In this document: one piece after another, positions 16,883 through 26,753 of the stretch
Layout: each line of letters starts with the position of its first letter
How positions within the stretch are numbered: the first letter of the stretch is position 1
Notes under the pieces: model-generated
Told to the model about the DNA's origin: nothing
The model's input: only the letters and a program-made list of their open reading frames with translations
Databases searched by the model: none
NCBI RefSeq assembly: GCF_003231285.1
Contig: NZ_QKNS01000013.1
Span: 1-63,418, forward strand
Origin: Hymenobacter sediminis
GTDB taxonomy: Bacteria > Bacteroidota > Bacteroidia > Cytophagales > Hymenobacteraceae
Direction: 5' to 3'
DNA length: 63,418 nucleotides
Translations under genes and position numbers: made by a program

Positions 16883-18385
16883 TTAAGGTAGCGTAGGAAT
16901 GGAGCTACTACCTACCTCATCTAGGTTTTGTCGTTTGACATAATAAGAGTGGCTGTTGCAAAAGTGTAGTATGAGCCAACGAACGGGCCTAGGTGCTGGT
17001 AGGGAGTTCACGCTATTGCCTGGCTGACAGGTGTGGCAGCGCAGGTACTTCTTCAAATTATAGGCCATCGCAGCGATATACAGGACCTTGGCCGCGCCTG
17101 CTTGGCCCTTCTTGCTGAGGTGGCGCAAGCCGTAGTAGGTGATCAAACTACCCAGTACCGGTTCGACCGTTGCCGCGCGCAGGCGCCGCATGTGCTGACC
17201 GAGGCGCGTGGCCAAACGGGCGAGCATGCGCTCGTAGTAGACTTTGTAGAGGGTATGGTGCAGCCGTTTCTCGCGGGCCTTTTTGCCTTTACACTGAGCC
17301 GCCAGCGGGCAGACCTTGCACTCGGCGGCCTTCGCCATATAGCGTTTCTTGGGATTGCCCTGCGCATCGACAATCTGCTTGTCGAAGGTCAGATACTTGC
17401 CTTGACGACAGATATAACGGTCATGGACTGCATCGTACGTAAAGCCGGTGTGCTCGGCTTTGTACTTACCATGGGCCGGAATATAGCCGGTGAGACCACG
17501 TGCTTCGAGTTGCTCGTAATTCTCTCCGGAGCTGTAGCCGGCATCGGCCACGACCGTGGTCATGGTTAGGGCGAAGGATGTTAACCGCTGCTGGGTCGCG
17601 TCCACAATAGCGAGCAAATACCGGCTGTCGCGCCAGTCCGCTAGGTCCGCATGAATATGGGTAATCACATGTTGCGCCGCGTCGACACTTACACTGGCCG
17701 TGTAGGCTAGCTGGCGCATTTTGCCCGTTTTGAAGCAAATGCGGGCGTCCGGATCCGCCGGACTGTAGTGCGTCAGGTTGCTCACGAGCCGGCCCCCTTT
17801 GGTCGGCTTGGCTTTGCGGATGGCGGCCTGAAAGCGTTGGATGTGCGCTAAGCGGTCCGTCGAAGCGGTGATGCGTGGGACGTTAAGGGCAGCGTCGGTC
17901 GTCGGCTCTATCGATGCTTTCGCTCGTTTACGCTGGAGCCGGCTCATGGAGGCATTGGCTTTGATGTAAGCCGAGTCTACGGCTTTCGTTTGGCCACTCA
18001 CCAACCCCTGCTGAATGCACAAGCCGACCACGTGGGTAAAGCAGGCTTCAAAGACGGCAACGGGTAAGCGTTGCCGGGTCCGCGAGACGGTACTATGCCA
18101 CGGCAAGGGCTGCGCGAGGTCATAGCCCAAAAAGGCACGGATGCCCAGATGCAGCTGGGCCAGCTCCAGGAGTTTACGATCCGAGGTGATATTCTCCAAG
18201 TGTCCCACTAAGAGCAACTTGACAAATACGACGGGGTCGAGCGAGGGCCGACCGCCAGCGCTGTAAAACGGCGCAAACAGGGGCCGCACAAAGCTAAAAT
18301 CAACCGCCTGTAACAGTTGCTGGTAAAAATGGTGAGCGGGGACCAGTTTGATCAGCGACGTCTGGATCGGGTGAAAGCCAAGCAT
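16883..18385 (-). CDS. IS1182-family transposase
   Basis: 500 residues. The N-terminal DUF772-type region (FAPFYSAGGRPSLDPVVFVKLLLVG) and the DDE catalytic core (TKAVDSAYIKANAS; VVADAGYSSGENYEQLEARG) are clear. A cysteine-rich insertion (CKVCPLAAQCKGKKAREK) is typical of this family. The reading frame does not stop inside the element: residues HFCNSH are encoded by the terminal repeat, and about 22 further residues come from flanking DNA before the stop at 16883. The catalytic part is complete, so it is probably active. Start is the ATG at 18385, 34 bp inside the right terminal repeat. Confidence 0.92.
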   Translation of the reverse strand: MLGFHPIQTSLIKLVPAHHFYQQLLQAVDFSFVRPLFAPFYSAGGRPSLDPVVFVKLLLVGHLENITSDRKLLELAQLHLGIRAFLGYDLAQPLPWHSTVSRTRQRLPVAVFEACFTHVVGLCIQQGLVSGQTKAVDSAYIKANASMSRLQRKRAKASIEPTTDAALNVPRITASTDRLAHIQRFQAAIRKAKPTKGGRLVSNLTHYSPADPDARICFKTGKMRQLAYTASVSVDAAQHVITHIHADLADWRDSRYLLAIVDATQQRLTSFALTMTTVVADAGYSSGENYEQLEARGLTGYIPAHGKYKAEHTGFTYDAVHDRYICRQGKYLTFDKQIVDAQGNPKKRYMAKAAECKVCPLAAQCKGKKAREKRLHHTLYKVYYERMLARLATRLGQHMRRLRAATVEPVLGSLITYYGLRHLSKKGQAGAAKVLYIAAMAYNLKKYLRCHTCQPGNSVNSLPAPRPVRWLILHFCNSHSYYVKRQNLDEVGSSSIPTLP

Positions 18386-18435
18386 GAGCCACTAACACTT
18401 AACTCCCAATAGGAGTTGACTTTTGCAACAGCCAC
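16949..18435 (-). mobile_element. IS1182-type insertion sequence
   Basis: Perfect 17-bp terminal inverted repeats GTGGCTGTTGCAAAAGT at 16949-16965 and inverted at 18419-18435 bound 1487 bp. Both ends are flanked by AAGA (16945-16948 and 18436-18439), a likely 4-bp target duplication. The element lies between two intact genes and breaks neither. Confidence 0.9.
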
Positions 18436-18494
18436 AAGAGTTATAATTATCATATTAAAACAATTATATAATTTAATATTTATAGTCCCCGCAC

Positions 18495-19466
18495 ATGTTG
18501 TGGTATTTTCGCTGGTTATCTTCTTCTGCTGCCGCTATGTTTACCCGTTACGCCTTGCTACTTTCTCTGCTGAAGATGCCTCACGTAGTCTGGTCGCAAG
18601 TTGTGTCAACTCCTGATTCAGCATCTTCGTGGCCACCACCGCGGCACTACGTAATCCTGTCCGATTCGCTTTTCTCTCTTCACCACGTGCAGGCGCAAGG
18701 AAGTCTACTACCGCAGCGTCCTGGTCGGACAACGGTTATCTCGACTCCGGTTGCGATGGAAACATACAACCTACTCATCCCGGCTACCGCAGGGAAATCT
18801 TGGCGTAAAGGAGACACCTTACTCATCGCCTTCTCGCTGCTGCCCAATAAGCAAGGCGCTATTACATGGTCCCCCCTGGCACTCGACACGCTTCCTGCGG
18901 GTATGCTCCGGTCCCTACCGGAAGTGGTGCGCGACGGCTTTGCCCGCGTGCAAGCCTATGACCAAGCGGGCAAGCCACGTGATCATTTGCTCATTACGCA
19001 AGATAGGCTCCTGCCGGTGGTGCGCCGTGCCGGCCGCTATTGGGTGCCGGGCCCGTATGTGATGACCCAGTATTTTCGCATTCGCTCCCAGGCTACGTCC
19101 TCGCTGGTGCAGACGGACTATGTGACCATCAACATCAAGAGCCCAGCGGTCTCTTCCGATGCCCCTTATCGAACTTTACGGGCGCTTTTCCCTCCCGACG
19201 TCCCCTACGAGTGGGCCCTGTTTTCACCTATAGGTATCGTACGTGAGGGGGCGTACCACGGCCGCTATGAGTTTTGGTCCCGCCCGCCTTGGGACATGGG
19301 ACACGTACCCTTTTCACGCTACTATGGCGCTGACATCTTTGAGTACAAACCGGGTATTGGTTTGCTAAGCGGTCGGTATCGATGGTATTTCAAAGAGCTT
19401 GATTGGAGCAAACCCAATGCATATTTTGACCAGATCACGGTAGATGGGCACACGCAGTTACGCTAA
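18495..19466 (+). CDS. Secreted protein, unknown
   Basis: 323 residues; the N-terminal 35 residues contain a signal-like stretch (MFTRYALLLSLLKMPHVVWSQ) and a second possible start at 18537 that would make it cleaner. The rest is rich in aromatic residues and beta strands (FRIRSQATSSLVQTDYVTINI; YRWYFKELDWSKP). No family recognised. It starts 60 bp after the IS1182 end, so its original promoter may have been displaced or replaced by the insertion. It faces the Tn3 element across a noncoding stretch. Confidence 0.6.
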   Translation: MLWYFRWLSSSAAAMFTRYALLLSLLKMPHVVWSQVVSTPDSASSWPPPRHYVILSDSLFSLHHVQAQGSLLPQRPGRTTVISTPVAMETYNLLIPATAGKSWRKGDTLLIAFSLLPNKQGAITWSPLALDTLPAGMLRSLPEVVRDGFARVQAYDQAGKPRDHLLITQDRLLPVVRRAGRYWVPGPYVMTQYFRIRSQATSSLVQTDYVTINIKSPAVSSDAPYRTLRALFPPDVPYEWALFSPIGIVREGAYHGRYEFWSRPPWDMGHVPFSRYYGADIFEYKPGIGLLSGRYRWYFKELDWSKPNAYFDQITVDGHTQLR

Positions 19467-19745
19467 GCAAGAACGACGACTTCTAGCCATGTGAACAAAG
19501 CAGGTAGAAACTTGCATCTTAAACTAACTTTCAAAAGAGCTTCTTAGGCCTTTATAACCTTTAATTAAACGGTGAACTGTGACATGTTAAGAAGAGGTCT
19601 GCCGCTTTTCATACGATAGGTCAGAAAGGTGTACCAAAACGGCCCCCACGCAACGTCGTTTGGTTGAAGTGCTTTTTGATCAAAAGGTGGGGCCAACCAG
19701 GAGGGCCACGCAAAAAGAAGGGGATCCCTTTCTCACCCTATCTTT

Positions 19746-19781
19746 GGCCTTGGTTAAAAGTTTAGTCCAAAAATCGCATTT
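19746..19781 (+). repeat. Tn3 left terminal inverted repeat
   Basis: Reads inward GGCCTTGGTTAAAAGTTTAG and on to GCATTT. It pairs with 26754-26789, with two mismatches. From 19467 to the left end, and from the repeat to 19965, no other gene is seen. Confidence 0.93.
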
Positions 19782-19965
19782 GACTCTTTGGCTCATTCAG
19801 TAACATTCCCAAAATAGGGTCACAGTTTAACCTAGAGTCACCCAGACACCAAGCTCCTTACTAAGTCTCGGGCTAATAAACAGGCAATAAGCTATTTTGA
19901 AAGTTATGCAAAGCATGGAGCCTGGAGCAAATAGCGTATACTTACCCAACTGTTTTTATTGTCTG

Positions 19966-22248
19966 ATGTCGTTCTCCTTGCTATTCTCAGCCCTATGGCA
20001 ACTACCCCTTCTCTTCTTATCTAGCTGCGGACATGGGGAGCCTGCTACGGCTATCTTGTCTCCGCTTGTGCCCCGACAGGGGGCTGATATTTGCCAACCC
20101 GCATCTGTTAGTCAAGTACTACAGCTTTCGGACGGCTCACGGGTGCTGCTAAGTGGTATCGGCAGCCTTCGGGCCGAAAACCGCGAAGTACCAGGCTGGG
20201 CCCGCTATCAGGCAGATGGGCAATTAGACACCGCCTTCTGTCGGCGGGCGGCTCGGTCTGCATTTCATCCGCAAGAGGTGTACGAGGCATCGGGCGGCAA
20301 GCTCTGGGTTCGGATGGGCTCCAACCGATTCGACCCGGCTGGCCCACCGCTGCTAAAGCGGTTGAATGCCGATGGCACAGCAGATGCTAGTTTCTCGACC
20401 ACAATTACCGGAGAACTGAACACCTGCCTGCCCCTGCGTGACGGCCGTATTCTCGTAGGCGGCACGTACCTGTCCGAGGGAAAGCAGGTGCTGGGACGGT
20501 TGGCTTGCTTGCGTGCCGATGGGTCAGTAGATACCGGCTTTACGACCGCACTGGGCGCTTTTGAGGGCGTCGTTATCGCTTTAGCACAGCAACGCAATGG
20601 AGACATCTTGGTCGGCGGCCGGCGCCTGTCGGTCGGGGGAAAAGTCGATTTATCGCTCATCCGTTTGCGCCTTTCGGGCCAGTTCGACACCGGTTTCCAA
20701 GCCCTGCTGTCGCCGACCATGCCGCTAATGGCCCTGACGGTGCAGGCCGACGACAAGCCGGTGGTGCTGGCCGGAATGGGAGCAGCTACTGTGGTTCGCT
20801 TTCTTCCCTCCGGAGCCCCGGACCCCGCCTTTCAACTACGTCTGCGACAGGCGCTGTACATCACCAACAACCGCCCCCCGCTCGTGGCGCTGGCCGATGG
20901 CCGTATTCTGTTTCCCGCGCACGCCCAGCGAGGGCTTCCCCCAACGAATGACCCGACCTGGCGGAGTTTGTTGTGCGTGCAGTCGAATGGCGAACAGGAT
21001 ACCACCTTTCAGTACCGGGCGCTCCCGCCTTACATTAGCTCCCTGCAACAACTGCCCGATGGCCGAGTACTCGCCGGTACCTCTCTGGTACGCTATGCCG
21101 GCGTATCGGCGGCTCGGCTTACGCCGACCGGAATCGTCGTCTTGCAACCAAACGGCGCTCCTGAATCAGACCAACGACTGCCCAAGTTACAAGGCCCGGG
21201 TACGGTGCGCGCGCTGGCCACTTACCCCCACAATCAACTGCTGGTCGCCGGCAGCTTTTCTGCGGTGGGCGACCAGGAGGCCCACAACTTGGCCCGTTTG
21301 CATAGTGATGGCACCCTCGACACGGCCTTTACGCGCCGCTGCAACCTGGAAGGCGACCTGCAGCACGTCGTCGTTCAGCCCGACGGCCGGCTGCTGGTAG
21401 CCGGCTGGGGGAGCCGGGTAAATAATTCGTCCCAATTGCTGCTGGTGCGCCGCCTACCCGATGGCAGCCCGGACACGACGTTTGCGCCCCCGCTGCTCAC
21501 GGCCGACGCTTATCAAAGTATTACGGCCTTGGTCTTGCAGCCTGACGGCAAGGTCTTGCTGGCCGGGCAGTTTAGATTACCCGGTGGAAAGGAACACACT
21601 TTGTTGCGGCTCACAGCTTTGGGCAAAGTCGATTTGTCGTTTCAACCGCCCGTTTCAACAGAATCGGCACGCAGCCTGCTGGTGCAACCGGACGGCAAAA
21701 TTTTGGTAGGCAGCTACCCTTCGCTCGTGCGCCGTTTATTGCCCGATGGGCGCCTGGACCCGACGTTCCAAAGCCTGCGGTACTCGGGGCTGGTGACAAC
21801 CCTGGCGCAGTATCCGGACGGCCGTATCTTGGTGGGCGGACAATTCTCCGCCGGTGGGTTTCAGGGCATTCCCCAACTCACTGACTTAGCCCGGCTCTTG
21901 CCGACCGGCAAGACGGATACAACGTTTCACGCCCCGTCCTTTCAAGTGCGGTATATCCAAGCCCTGGCCGTGCTTCCGGATGGTCGCCTGTGGGTCGGCG
22001 GCAGTGACCGGCGCGACAGCCAGGGAAACAATACTGCTCCCTTTTCCCGCGCTGTGCGCTTGCTATCCCACGGACGGCTGGACCCTTCTTTCGACCCGGC
22101 GTTGGGCCCTGATGGGGATGTGAATGCCCTGTTGGTACTTCCGGATGGAGCCTTGTTTTTAGGGGGGCAGTTCACACGGACCAGCCGTCCACAATTCAGT
22201 TTAGCTTGGTTGCCCCCAGCACCGGCTAAAAAACCAGCCAAAAGATAA
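19966..22248 (+). CDS. Delta-60 repeat lipoprotein (transposon passenger)
   Basis: About 760 residues from the ATG at 19966, which leaves a clean lipoprotein signal (LLFSALWQLPLLFLSSCG, lipid Cys21). The body consists of roughly a dozen delta-60 repeats of about 50-55 residues, each with an LxPDGRILVGG-type strand and a GxLDTTF/DPTF turn (LQPDGKVLLAGQF, LLPDGRLDPTF). Such proteins fold as beta-propellers on the cell surface; binding partners are unknown. Unlike many relatives it lacks a C-terminal T9SS domain. It is the first passenger gene inside the Tn3 ends, an unusual cargo because Tn3 elements normally carry resistance or catabolic genes. Confidence 0.88.
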   Translation: MSFSLLFSALWQLPLLFLSSCGHGEPATAILSPLVPRQGADICQPASVSQVLQLSDGSRVLLSGIGSLRAENREVPGWARYQADGQLDTAFCRRAARSAFHPQEVYEASGGKLWVRMGSNRFDPAGPPLLKRLNADGTADASFSTTITGELNTCLPLRDGRILVGGTYLSEGKQVLGRLACLRADGSVDTGFTTALGAFEGVVIALAQQRNGDILVGGRRLSVGGKVDLSLIRLRLSGQFDTGFQALLSPTMPLMALTVQADDKPVVLAGMGAATVVRFLPSGAPDPAFQLRLRQALYITNNRPPLVALADGRILFPAHAQRGLPPTNDPTWRSLLCVQSNGEQDTTFQYRALPPYISSLQQLPDGRVLAGTSLVRYAGVSAARLTPTGIVVLQPNGAPESDQRLPKLQGPGTVRALATYPHNQLLVAGSFSAVGDQEAHNLARLHSDGTLDTAFTRRCNLEGDLQHVVVQPDGRLLVAGWGSRVNNSSQLLLVRRLPDGSPDTTFAPPLLTADAYQSITALVLQPDGKVLLAGQFRLPGGKEHTLLRLTALGKVDLSFQPPVSTESARSLLVQPDGKILVGSYPSLVRRLLPDGRLDPTFQSLRYSGLVTTLAQYPDGRILVGGQFSAGGFQGIPQLTDLARLLPTGKTDTTFHAPSFQVRYIQALAVLPDGRLWVGGSDRRDSQGNNTAPFSRAVRLLSHGRLDPSFDPALGPDGDVNALLVLPDGALFLGGQFTRTSRPQFSLAWLPPAPAKKPAKR

Positions 22249-22320
22249 TTTCTTCTTGGTTTACGTGGTGTAGAGCCACGATGGAATAGCTAGCAGAACG
22301 TCAATTTAGGGCAACTTGTG

Positions 22321-22863
22321 ATGATGAAACCACTATTAGCAAGCGGCACCTTGATGCTCATTTTTCACGGCTGCCAGCCAGCAGTTGAAACCCTAACCCC
22401 AACTCAACAAGCTATTGCCAACTTTATCAAAAGGCAAGTGGATGATTCAACGTCGTACCGGCCCGTACGATGGGGAAGGGAGCGAAAGTGGAGGCAGCAC
22501 GATTGGGATTCAATTGAGGCAGTCGCTGTACAAAAGCAAATTGATGCCTTAAATAGCCTTGCGCATACAAACCTGCTTCGACTTGCTGCTGCCACCAAAA
22601 ACCAGATGCCAGCTGATACGATTCGTATCCTTCAAAACAGGTACCTGTCAACGGTTCAGAAATCGGTTGTCTTCAAAATGAGTTGCCAAACCCTACAAGC
22701 TTCTACCGACACGCTCTACCGGGGTACAAGTGTAATGCATAGCTTTAGGTACAAGAACAAAGCAGGGGCGGTAGTTATGGATAGCGCAATTTATACGCTT
22801 CGGGAAAATGGGCAAGTCGTTATGTCCAAGGGGGAGGTGACATTCTCTGACGACGCATTTTAG
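22321..22863 (+). CDS. Small lipoprotein, unknown (transposon passenger)
   Basis: About 180 residues beginning MMKPLLASGTLMLIFHGC, a lipoprotein signal with the modified Cys in FHGC. The mature part is helical at first (LTPTQQAIANFIKRQVDD) and ends in beta strands (HSFRYKNKAGAVVMDSAIYTL). No family is recognised. It is the second passenger, 72 bp after the delta-60 gene and on the same strand, and meets tnpR tail to tail. Codon use is more AT-rich than in the delta-60 gene. Confidence 0.6.
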   Translation: MMKPLLASGTLMLIFHGCQPAVETLTPTQQAIANFIKRQVDDSTSYRPVRWGRERKWRQHDWDSIEAVAVQKQIDALNSLAHTNLLRLAAATKNQMPADTIRILQNRYLSTVQKSVVFKMSCQTLQASTDTLYRGTSVMHSFRYKNKAGAVVMDSAIYTLRENGQVVMSKGEVTFSDDAF

Positions 22864-22893
22864 AGAAATGGCGTACGGGACCCAGCGTTACGT

Positions 22894-23514
22894 TCAGACT
22901 CTGTCTACTGACTTGTTAGTAACTGGAGTCATTGTTGACTCAATGTGGCAGCCGGCAAAACGTAGGATTTTGTAGAGGGTGCGGCGGGAGCCAATCTGGA
23001 AGTAAGCCATGAGTTGACGCGTGGACTGCTGGCCAGCTTCGTAGAGTTCCTTCACCGCCGGGGCAATTTTCTGGTAGCGCGGGGCCAGGCCCGGGGGCCG
23101 CCCCCCCTGGCGGCCGCGGGCCCGGGCGGCTTGCAGCCCGGCGTGGGTACGCTGCACGAGCACGTTGCGCTCGTGCTCAGCCAGGGCGCAGAAAATCTGG
23201 AACACGAGCTGGCCGCCAGGCGATGTAGTATCGATGGGGTCCTGCAGCGAAATCAGGTGCAGCTGCCGACGGCTCAGGTCTTCGACCACCTCAATCAGGT
23301 GTTTCGTGGAGCGGCCCAGTCGGTCGAGTCGCCAAATGACGATGGTGTCCCCGGGCCGGGCGTAAGCCAGCAGTTGCTCCCAACTGGGCTTGTGGGCCTG
23401 CATCCCCGAGATGGTATCGGTGAACAGGTGCTCGCAACCAGCCTCGCGCAGAGCGTCGAGCTGCAGGTTCAGGACCTGCTCACTGGTGCTGACGCGGGCG
23501 TAGCCGAGTTTCAT
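22894..23514 (-). CDS. tnpR: Tn3-type serine resolvase/invertase
   Basis: About 206 residues from MKLGYARVSTSEQ. The catalytic serine is in YARVSTSEQ; the RLDRLGRSTKHL and GQLVFQIFCALAEHERNVLVQRT motifs are standard for the family. The C-terminal helix-turn-helix is present (YEAGQQSTRQLMAYFQIGSRRTLYKIL). It separates transposon cointegrates by recombination at res. An upstream extension of the frame is ignored because homologues start at the chosen ATG. The gene diverges from tnpA, with the res region between them. Confidence 0.93.
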   Translation of the reverse strand: MKLGYARVSTSEQVLNLQLDALREAGCEHLFTDTISGMQAHKPSWEQLLAYARPGDTIVIWRLDRLGRSTKHLIEVVEDLSRRQLHLISLQDPIDTTSPGGQLVFQIFCALAEHERNVLVQRTHAGLQAARARGRQGGRPPGLAPRYQKIAPAVKELYEAGQQSTRQLMAYFQIGSRRTLYKILRFAGCHIESTMTPVTNKSVDRV

Positions 23515-23679
23515 GAAAAGCGGGTGTAAATGGTACCGGAAAGAAGCCAAAAACGAATTTACGGTACTTTGATTGCGGAAACCAGTTTCGGGCACCGGTT
23601 TTTCCTGTACCGGAGTGCCGATTTCGGACCGGGGCGAGTGGTACCGGAAAAGGGACGTTTTTCAACTACCCCCCTTGTC
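23515..23679. other. res site and divergent tnpR/tnpA promoters
   Basis: This 165-bp gap between the divergent tnpR and tnpA holds several related blocks: GTACCGGAAA at 23531-23540 and 23641-23650, TGTACCGGAGTGCC near 23607 and CACCGGTTTTTCC near 23595. Repeated, partly opposed sub-sites between the two genes are what a Tn3 res site looks like; sub-site borders cannot be fixed by eye. Confidence 0.65.
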
Positions 23680-26600
23680 ATGGCCCGTGCCCTTCCTTTA
23701 CTCGATGCGGCTCAACGCCGCGCGTTTGATTCCCCGCCTAGGTTTACGCTGGCCCAGCGACAACTCTTCTTTTCCCTGCCAGAATGGGCCGCGCCCGTAC
23801 TCCGGGCCATGAGCGCCGCGCACATGCGCGGCGGCTTTATCCTGCAGCTGGGCTACTTCAAGGCCAGTGGCCGGTTTTTCACCGTCGACCGGTTTACCGC
23901 GGTCGACCGCGCCTACGTGCAGCAACAGCACCGACTGGGCGTCGTAGACTGGAGCCGCTACGATAACAAAGCCAGCTTCCGCCACCGGCCGCTGCTCTTG
24001 CATCACGTCGGGGTCGCCCCGTTCGACCAGGTGCAACCCGGCGTGCTGCGCCAGGTCACCCACTTCGCCCGCCAGCAGATGAATCCGGTAGCGGTGTTTC
24101 GTACGGCGGCGGACTACCTGCGCGCCCACCGCTGGGAGGTGCCAACCTACGCCACACTGGCCGGCCTGGTCACCGAAGCCTTTCGCACCGTCGAGCAGCA
24201 GCTTACCACCCAACTGGCCGGCCTGCTGACCCCGGACCTGCGCCAGCAGTTGGATGCCTTATTTACCACCGAAGAACAAGCACCGGCCCATTCGCACCGG
24301 CCCTACCGGCTGACCACGCTGAAACGCAGTCTGGAGCTGATGCGGCCCTCGGCCATCCGCGCCAACATCCAGGACTACACCGTGCTGCACGCCCTGTTCA
24401 CGCACGTGCATCCTGTGGTGCAGGCCCTGGACTTGTCCGAGGAGTTGGTGCGCTACTACGCCCGCTACGTGGAGCGGGCGCAGGTCTTTCAGGTGCAGCA
24501 GCAGGCCGACAAAAAGTACCTGATGGTGCTCTGCTTCGTGGTCTACCAGTTCTATCAACTCGGCGACCTGCTCACCGAAACCTTGTTGCAGGCGGTGCAA
24601 ACCCACCGCAACGCCGCGCAGCGCGAAACGCAGGAGCGCGTCTACCGCCAGCAGCAGGACACGGCGGGCCAAATACGGCAAGTCCTCGACGGCGTGGTGG
24701 CCCACGGCGCGGCCCTGGCGCAGCTGGAAGCGGTGGCCTTTTCATTCGCCCGCACCAACGCGGAAAAAGTGGCCGCGTTACTGGCGTGGTTGCAAACCCC
24801 GGACGTGGCGGCGTTTGCGCAGCTGCGCCAGACGGCCCAGCACCTGCGCAAAGGCGGGGGCGGCAACCCGACCGGCCCGTACTACCAGGTGGTGGAAGAG
24901 CGTTCCCGCGCCTTGCAGCGCCGGCTGGGCGAGATTCTGCGCCTGGTGGCCTACGAAGGCCGCCCGGACAGCCCCCTGGCGCAGGCCCTGACCCAGTACC
25001 GGAACCGGGCCGGCAATCTGGGGAGCCAGCCCCCGGCCACGTTTCTGAAAGCGGCCGAGCGCACGGCTCTGCAGGAGGCCGACAGCGCCCTCTCCCTTTA
25101 CAAAGCGCTGCTGGCGGGCCACGTGGCCGACCACCTGAAAGCAGGCAAATTGAATCTGGTCCATTCGCTGAGCTACCGCCCCTTTGATAGCTACCTGCTC
25201 GACGCCGCCACCTGGGCCGCGCAGCGGGAGGAGCTGCTGTTTCAAACCAACCTCACGGAATTGCGCGAACCAGAGCCCTTTCTCGACGCTTTGCACGGCA
25301 AGCTGGCCACGGCGTTTGCCCGCACCTTCGAGCGGTTGAACGCCGGCACCAACCCCGCCGTACGTCAGCGGGCCGATGGACGGCCGCGGTTCCTGACGCC
25401 GGCCCGTCCCGCTGACGAGGACGCGCCCCCGCCGCGGCCGCTGTTTCCCGGGCCGGGGCTGATTTCGCTGCACGAGGTGCTGCACACAGTCAACACGCAG
25501 TGCCGCTTCACCGAGTGCCTCGAACACTGGAGCCCCCGGAACCGCCCGCCCCGGCCCGCTGAGCGGGTCTTCTTCGCCGGCATCATGGCCTACGGCTGCA
25601 ACCTGGGCCTGACGCGCATGGCTCACGCCACCAAGCACGTGGCCCAGTCCACGCTGGAAAACACGGTCAATTGGTACTTCTCGCTCGACAACCTGCGCCG
25701 GGCCAACGACGCCGTGGTGGCCCTCACGGGCAAGCTGCCCGTCAGCCGCTTGTTCCAGCGCGACCCCCAGCAGACCCACACCTCCTCCGATGGCCAGAAG
25801 TACTACGTGGCCGTGGATTCGATTCACGCCACGTACTCCTATAAGTACTTCGGGCAGGACAAGGGCCTGGTCTCCTACGGCTTTCTCGACGACCGGCACC
25901 GGCTGTTTTACTCGACGACCTTCACTTCCTCGACGCGGGAAGCGCCCTATATGGTCGATGGCCTGCTGCACAACGACGTCGTGGAATCGACCATTCACAG
26001 CACCGATACCCACGGCTTCACCGAAGTCAACTTCGCCGTCACGTACCTGATTCAGGTCGCCTTTGCCCCGCGCATCCAGTCGTTTCAGGACCAGCAGCTC
26101 TACGCCTTCGCCGGCATGGACGTGCCCAACCTGGCCGCGTACGCCCTGCGGCTGGGTAAACCCCTGGACCGGGGGCTGATTGAGGCGCAGTGGGAAACCA
26201 TCCTGCGGCTCATCGTGAGCCTCAAGCAGAAACACGTGACGGCCTCCACCGTGCTCAAGCGCCTCAATTCCTACTCCCAGCACCACCCGCTCTACTTGGC
26301 GCTACGCGAGCTGGGCCGGGCCGTGCGCACCGAGTTCCTGCTCCGCTACATGGACGACCAGGACCTGCGCAAGCGCATCGACGACCAGCTGGACAAGCTC
26401 GAAAGCACCCACCAGTTCGCCCGCGCCGTGTTCTACGGGCAAAACGGGCAGTTTCGCTACGCCGGCAAGGAAGAACAGCAAGTCGCCGATGCCTGCAAAC
26501 GGCTCGTGCAAAACGTGATTGTGTGCTGGAACTGCTTGTACCTCAACCAGCAGCTGTTCCAAGCCCCGCCCGCCGAGCGGCAGGCCCTGGCCGATGCCAT

Positions 26601-26739
26601 CGCCCGCATGTCGCCCGTGAGCTGGCAGCACATCAACCTGCAAGGGGAGTTTGATTTCTCTGACGAAGCGCTGAGCGATGCTCTACGCTTCGACCTGGGC
26701 GCGTTGCTCTCTGTCGAATGGGAAGCTATTGAAGGATAG
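23680..26739 (+). CDS. tnpA: Tn3-family transposase
   Basis: About 1019 residues, normal for TnpA. The N-terminal DUF4158-type DNA-binding region (LPLLDAAQRRAFDSPPRFT, then AHMRGGFILQLGYFKASGRFF) and the C-terminal DDE core are complete (YYVAVDSIHATYSYKYFG near residue 710, VESTIHSTDTHGFTEVNF, then AGMDVPNLAAYALRLG). The frame is open from 23530, but MARALPLLDAAQRR at 23680 is the family-like start. The stop lies 14 bp before the right terminal repeat, as usual. The long minus-strand open frame across it is only a shadow of its high GC content. Confidence 0.95.
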   Translation: MARALPLLDAAQRRAFDSPPRFTLAQRQLFFSLPEWAAPVLRAMSAAHMRGGFILQLGYFKASGRFFTVDRFTAVDRAYVQQQHRLGVVDWSRYDNKASFRHRPLLLHHVGVAPFDQVQPGVLRQVTHFARQQMNPVAVFRTAADYLRAHRWEVPTYATLAGLVTEAFRTVEQQLTTQLAGLLTPDLRQQLDALFTTEEQAPAHSHRPYRLTTLKRSLELMRPSAIRANIQDYTVLHALFTHVHPVVQALDLSEELVRYYARYVERAQVFQVQQQADKKYLMVLCFVVYQFYQLGDLLTETLLQAVQTHRNAAQRETQERVYRQQQDTAGQIRQVLDGVVAHGAALAQLEAVAFSFARTNAEKVAALLAWLQTPDVAAFAQLRQTAQHLRKGGGGNPTGPYYQVVEERSRALQRRLGEILRLVAYEGRPDSPLAQALTQYRNRAGNLGSQPPATFLKAAERTALQEADSALSLYKALLAGHVADHLKAGKLNLVHSLSYRPFDSYLLDAATWAAQREELLFQTNLTELREPEPFLDALHGKLATAFARTFERLNAGTNPAVRQRADGRPRFLTPARPADEDAPPPRPLFPGPGLISLHEVLHTVNTQCRFTECLEHWSPRNRPPRPAERVFFAGIMAYGCNLGLTRMAHATKHVAQSTLENTVNWYFSLDNLRRANDAVVALTGKLPVSRLFQRDPQQTHTSSDGQKYYVAVDSIHATYSYKYFGQDKGLVSYGFLDDRHRLFYSTTFTSSTREAPYMVDGLLHNDVVESTIHSTDTHGFTEVNFAVTYLIQVAFAPRIQSFQDQQLYAFAGMDVPNLAAYALRLGKPLDRGLIEAQWETILRLIVSLKQKHVTASTVLKRLNSYSQHHPLYLALRELGRAVRTEFLLRYMDDQDLRKRIDDQLDKLESTHQFARAVFYGQNGQFRYAGKEEQQVADACKRLVQNVIVCWNCLYLNQQLFQAPPAERQALADAIARMSPVSWQHINLQGEFDFSDEALSDALRFDLGALLSVEWEAIEG

Positions 26740-26753
26740 TAGGCTACCGCGCC

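Noticed and set aside
24778..26286. 502-codon open frame on the minus strand
   Set aside because: It lies wholly opposite tnpA, has low-complexity Gly/Arg/Val content and no family look; it is a shadow of high GC.
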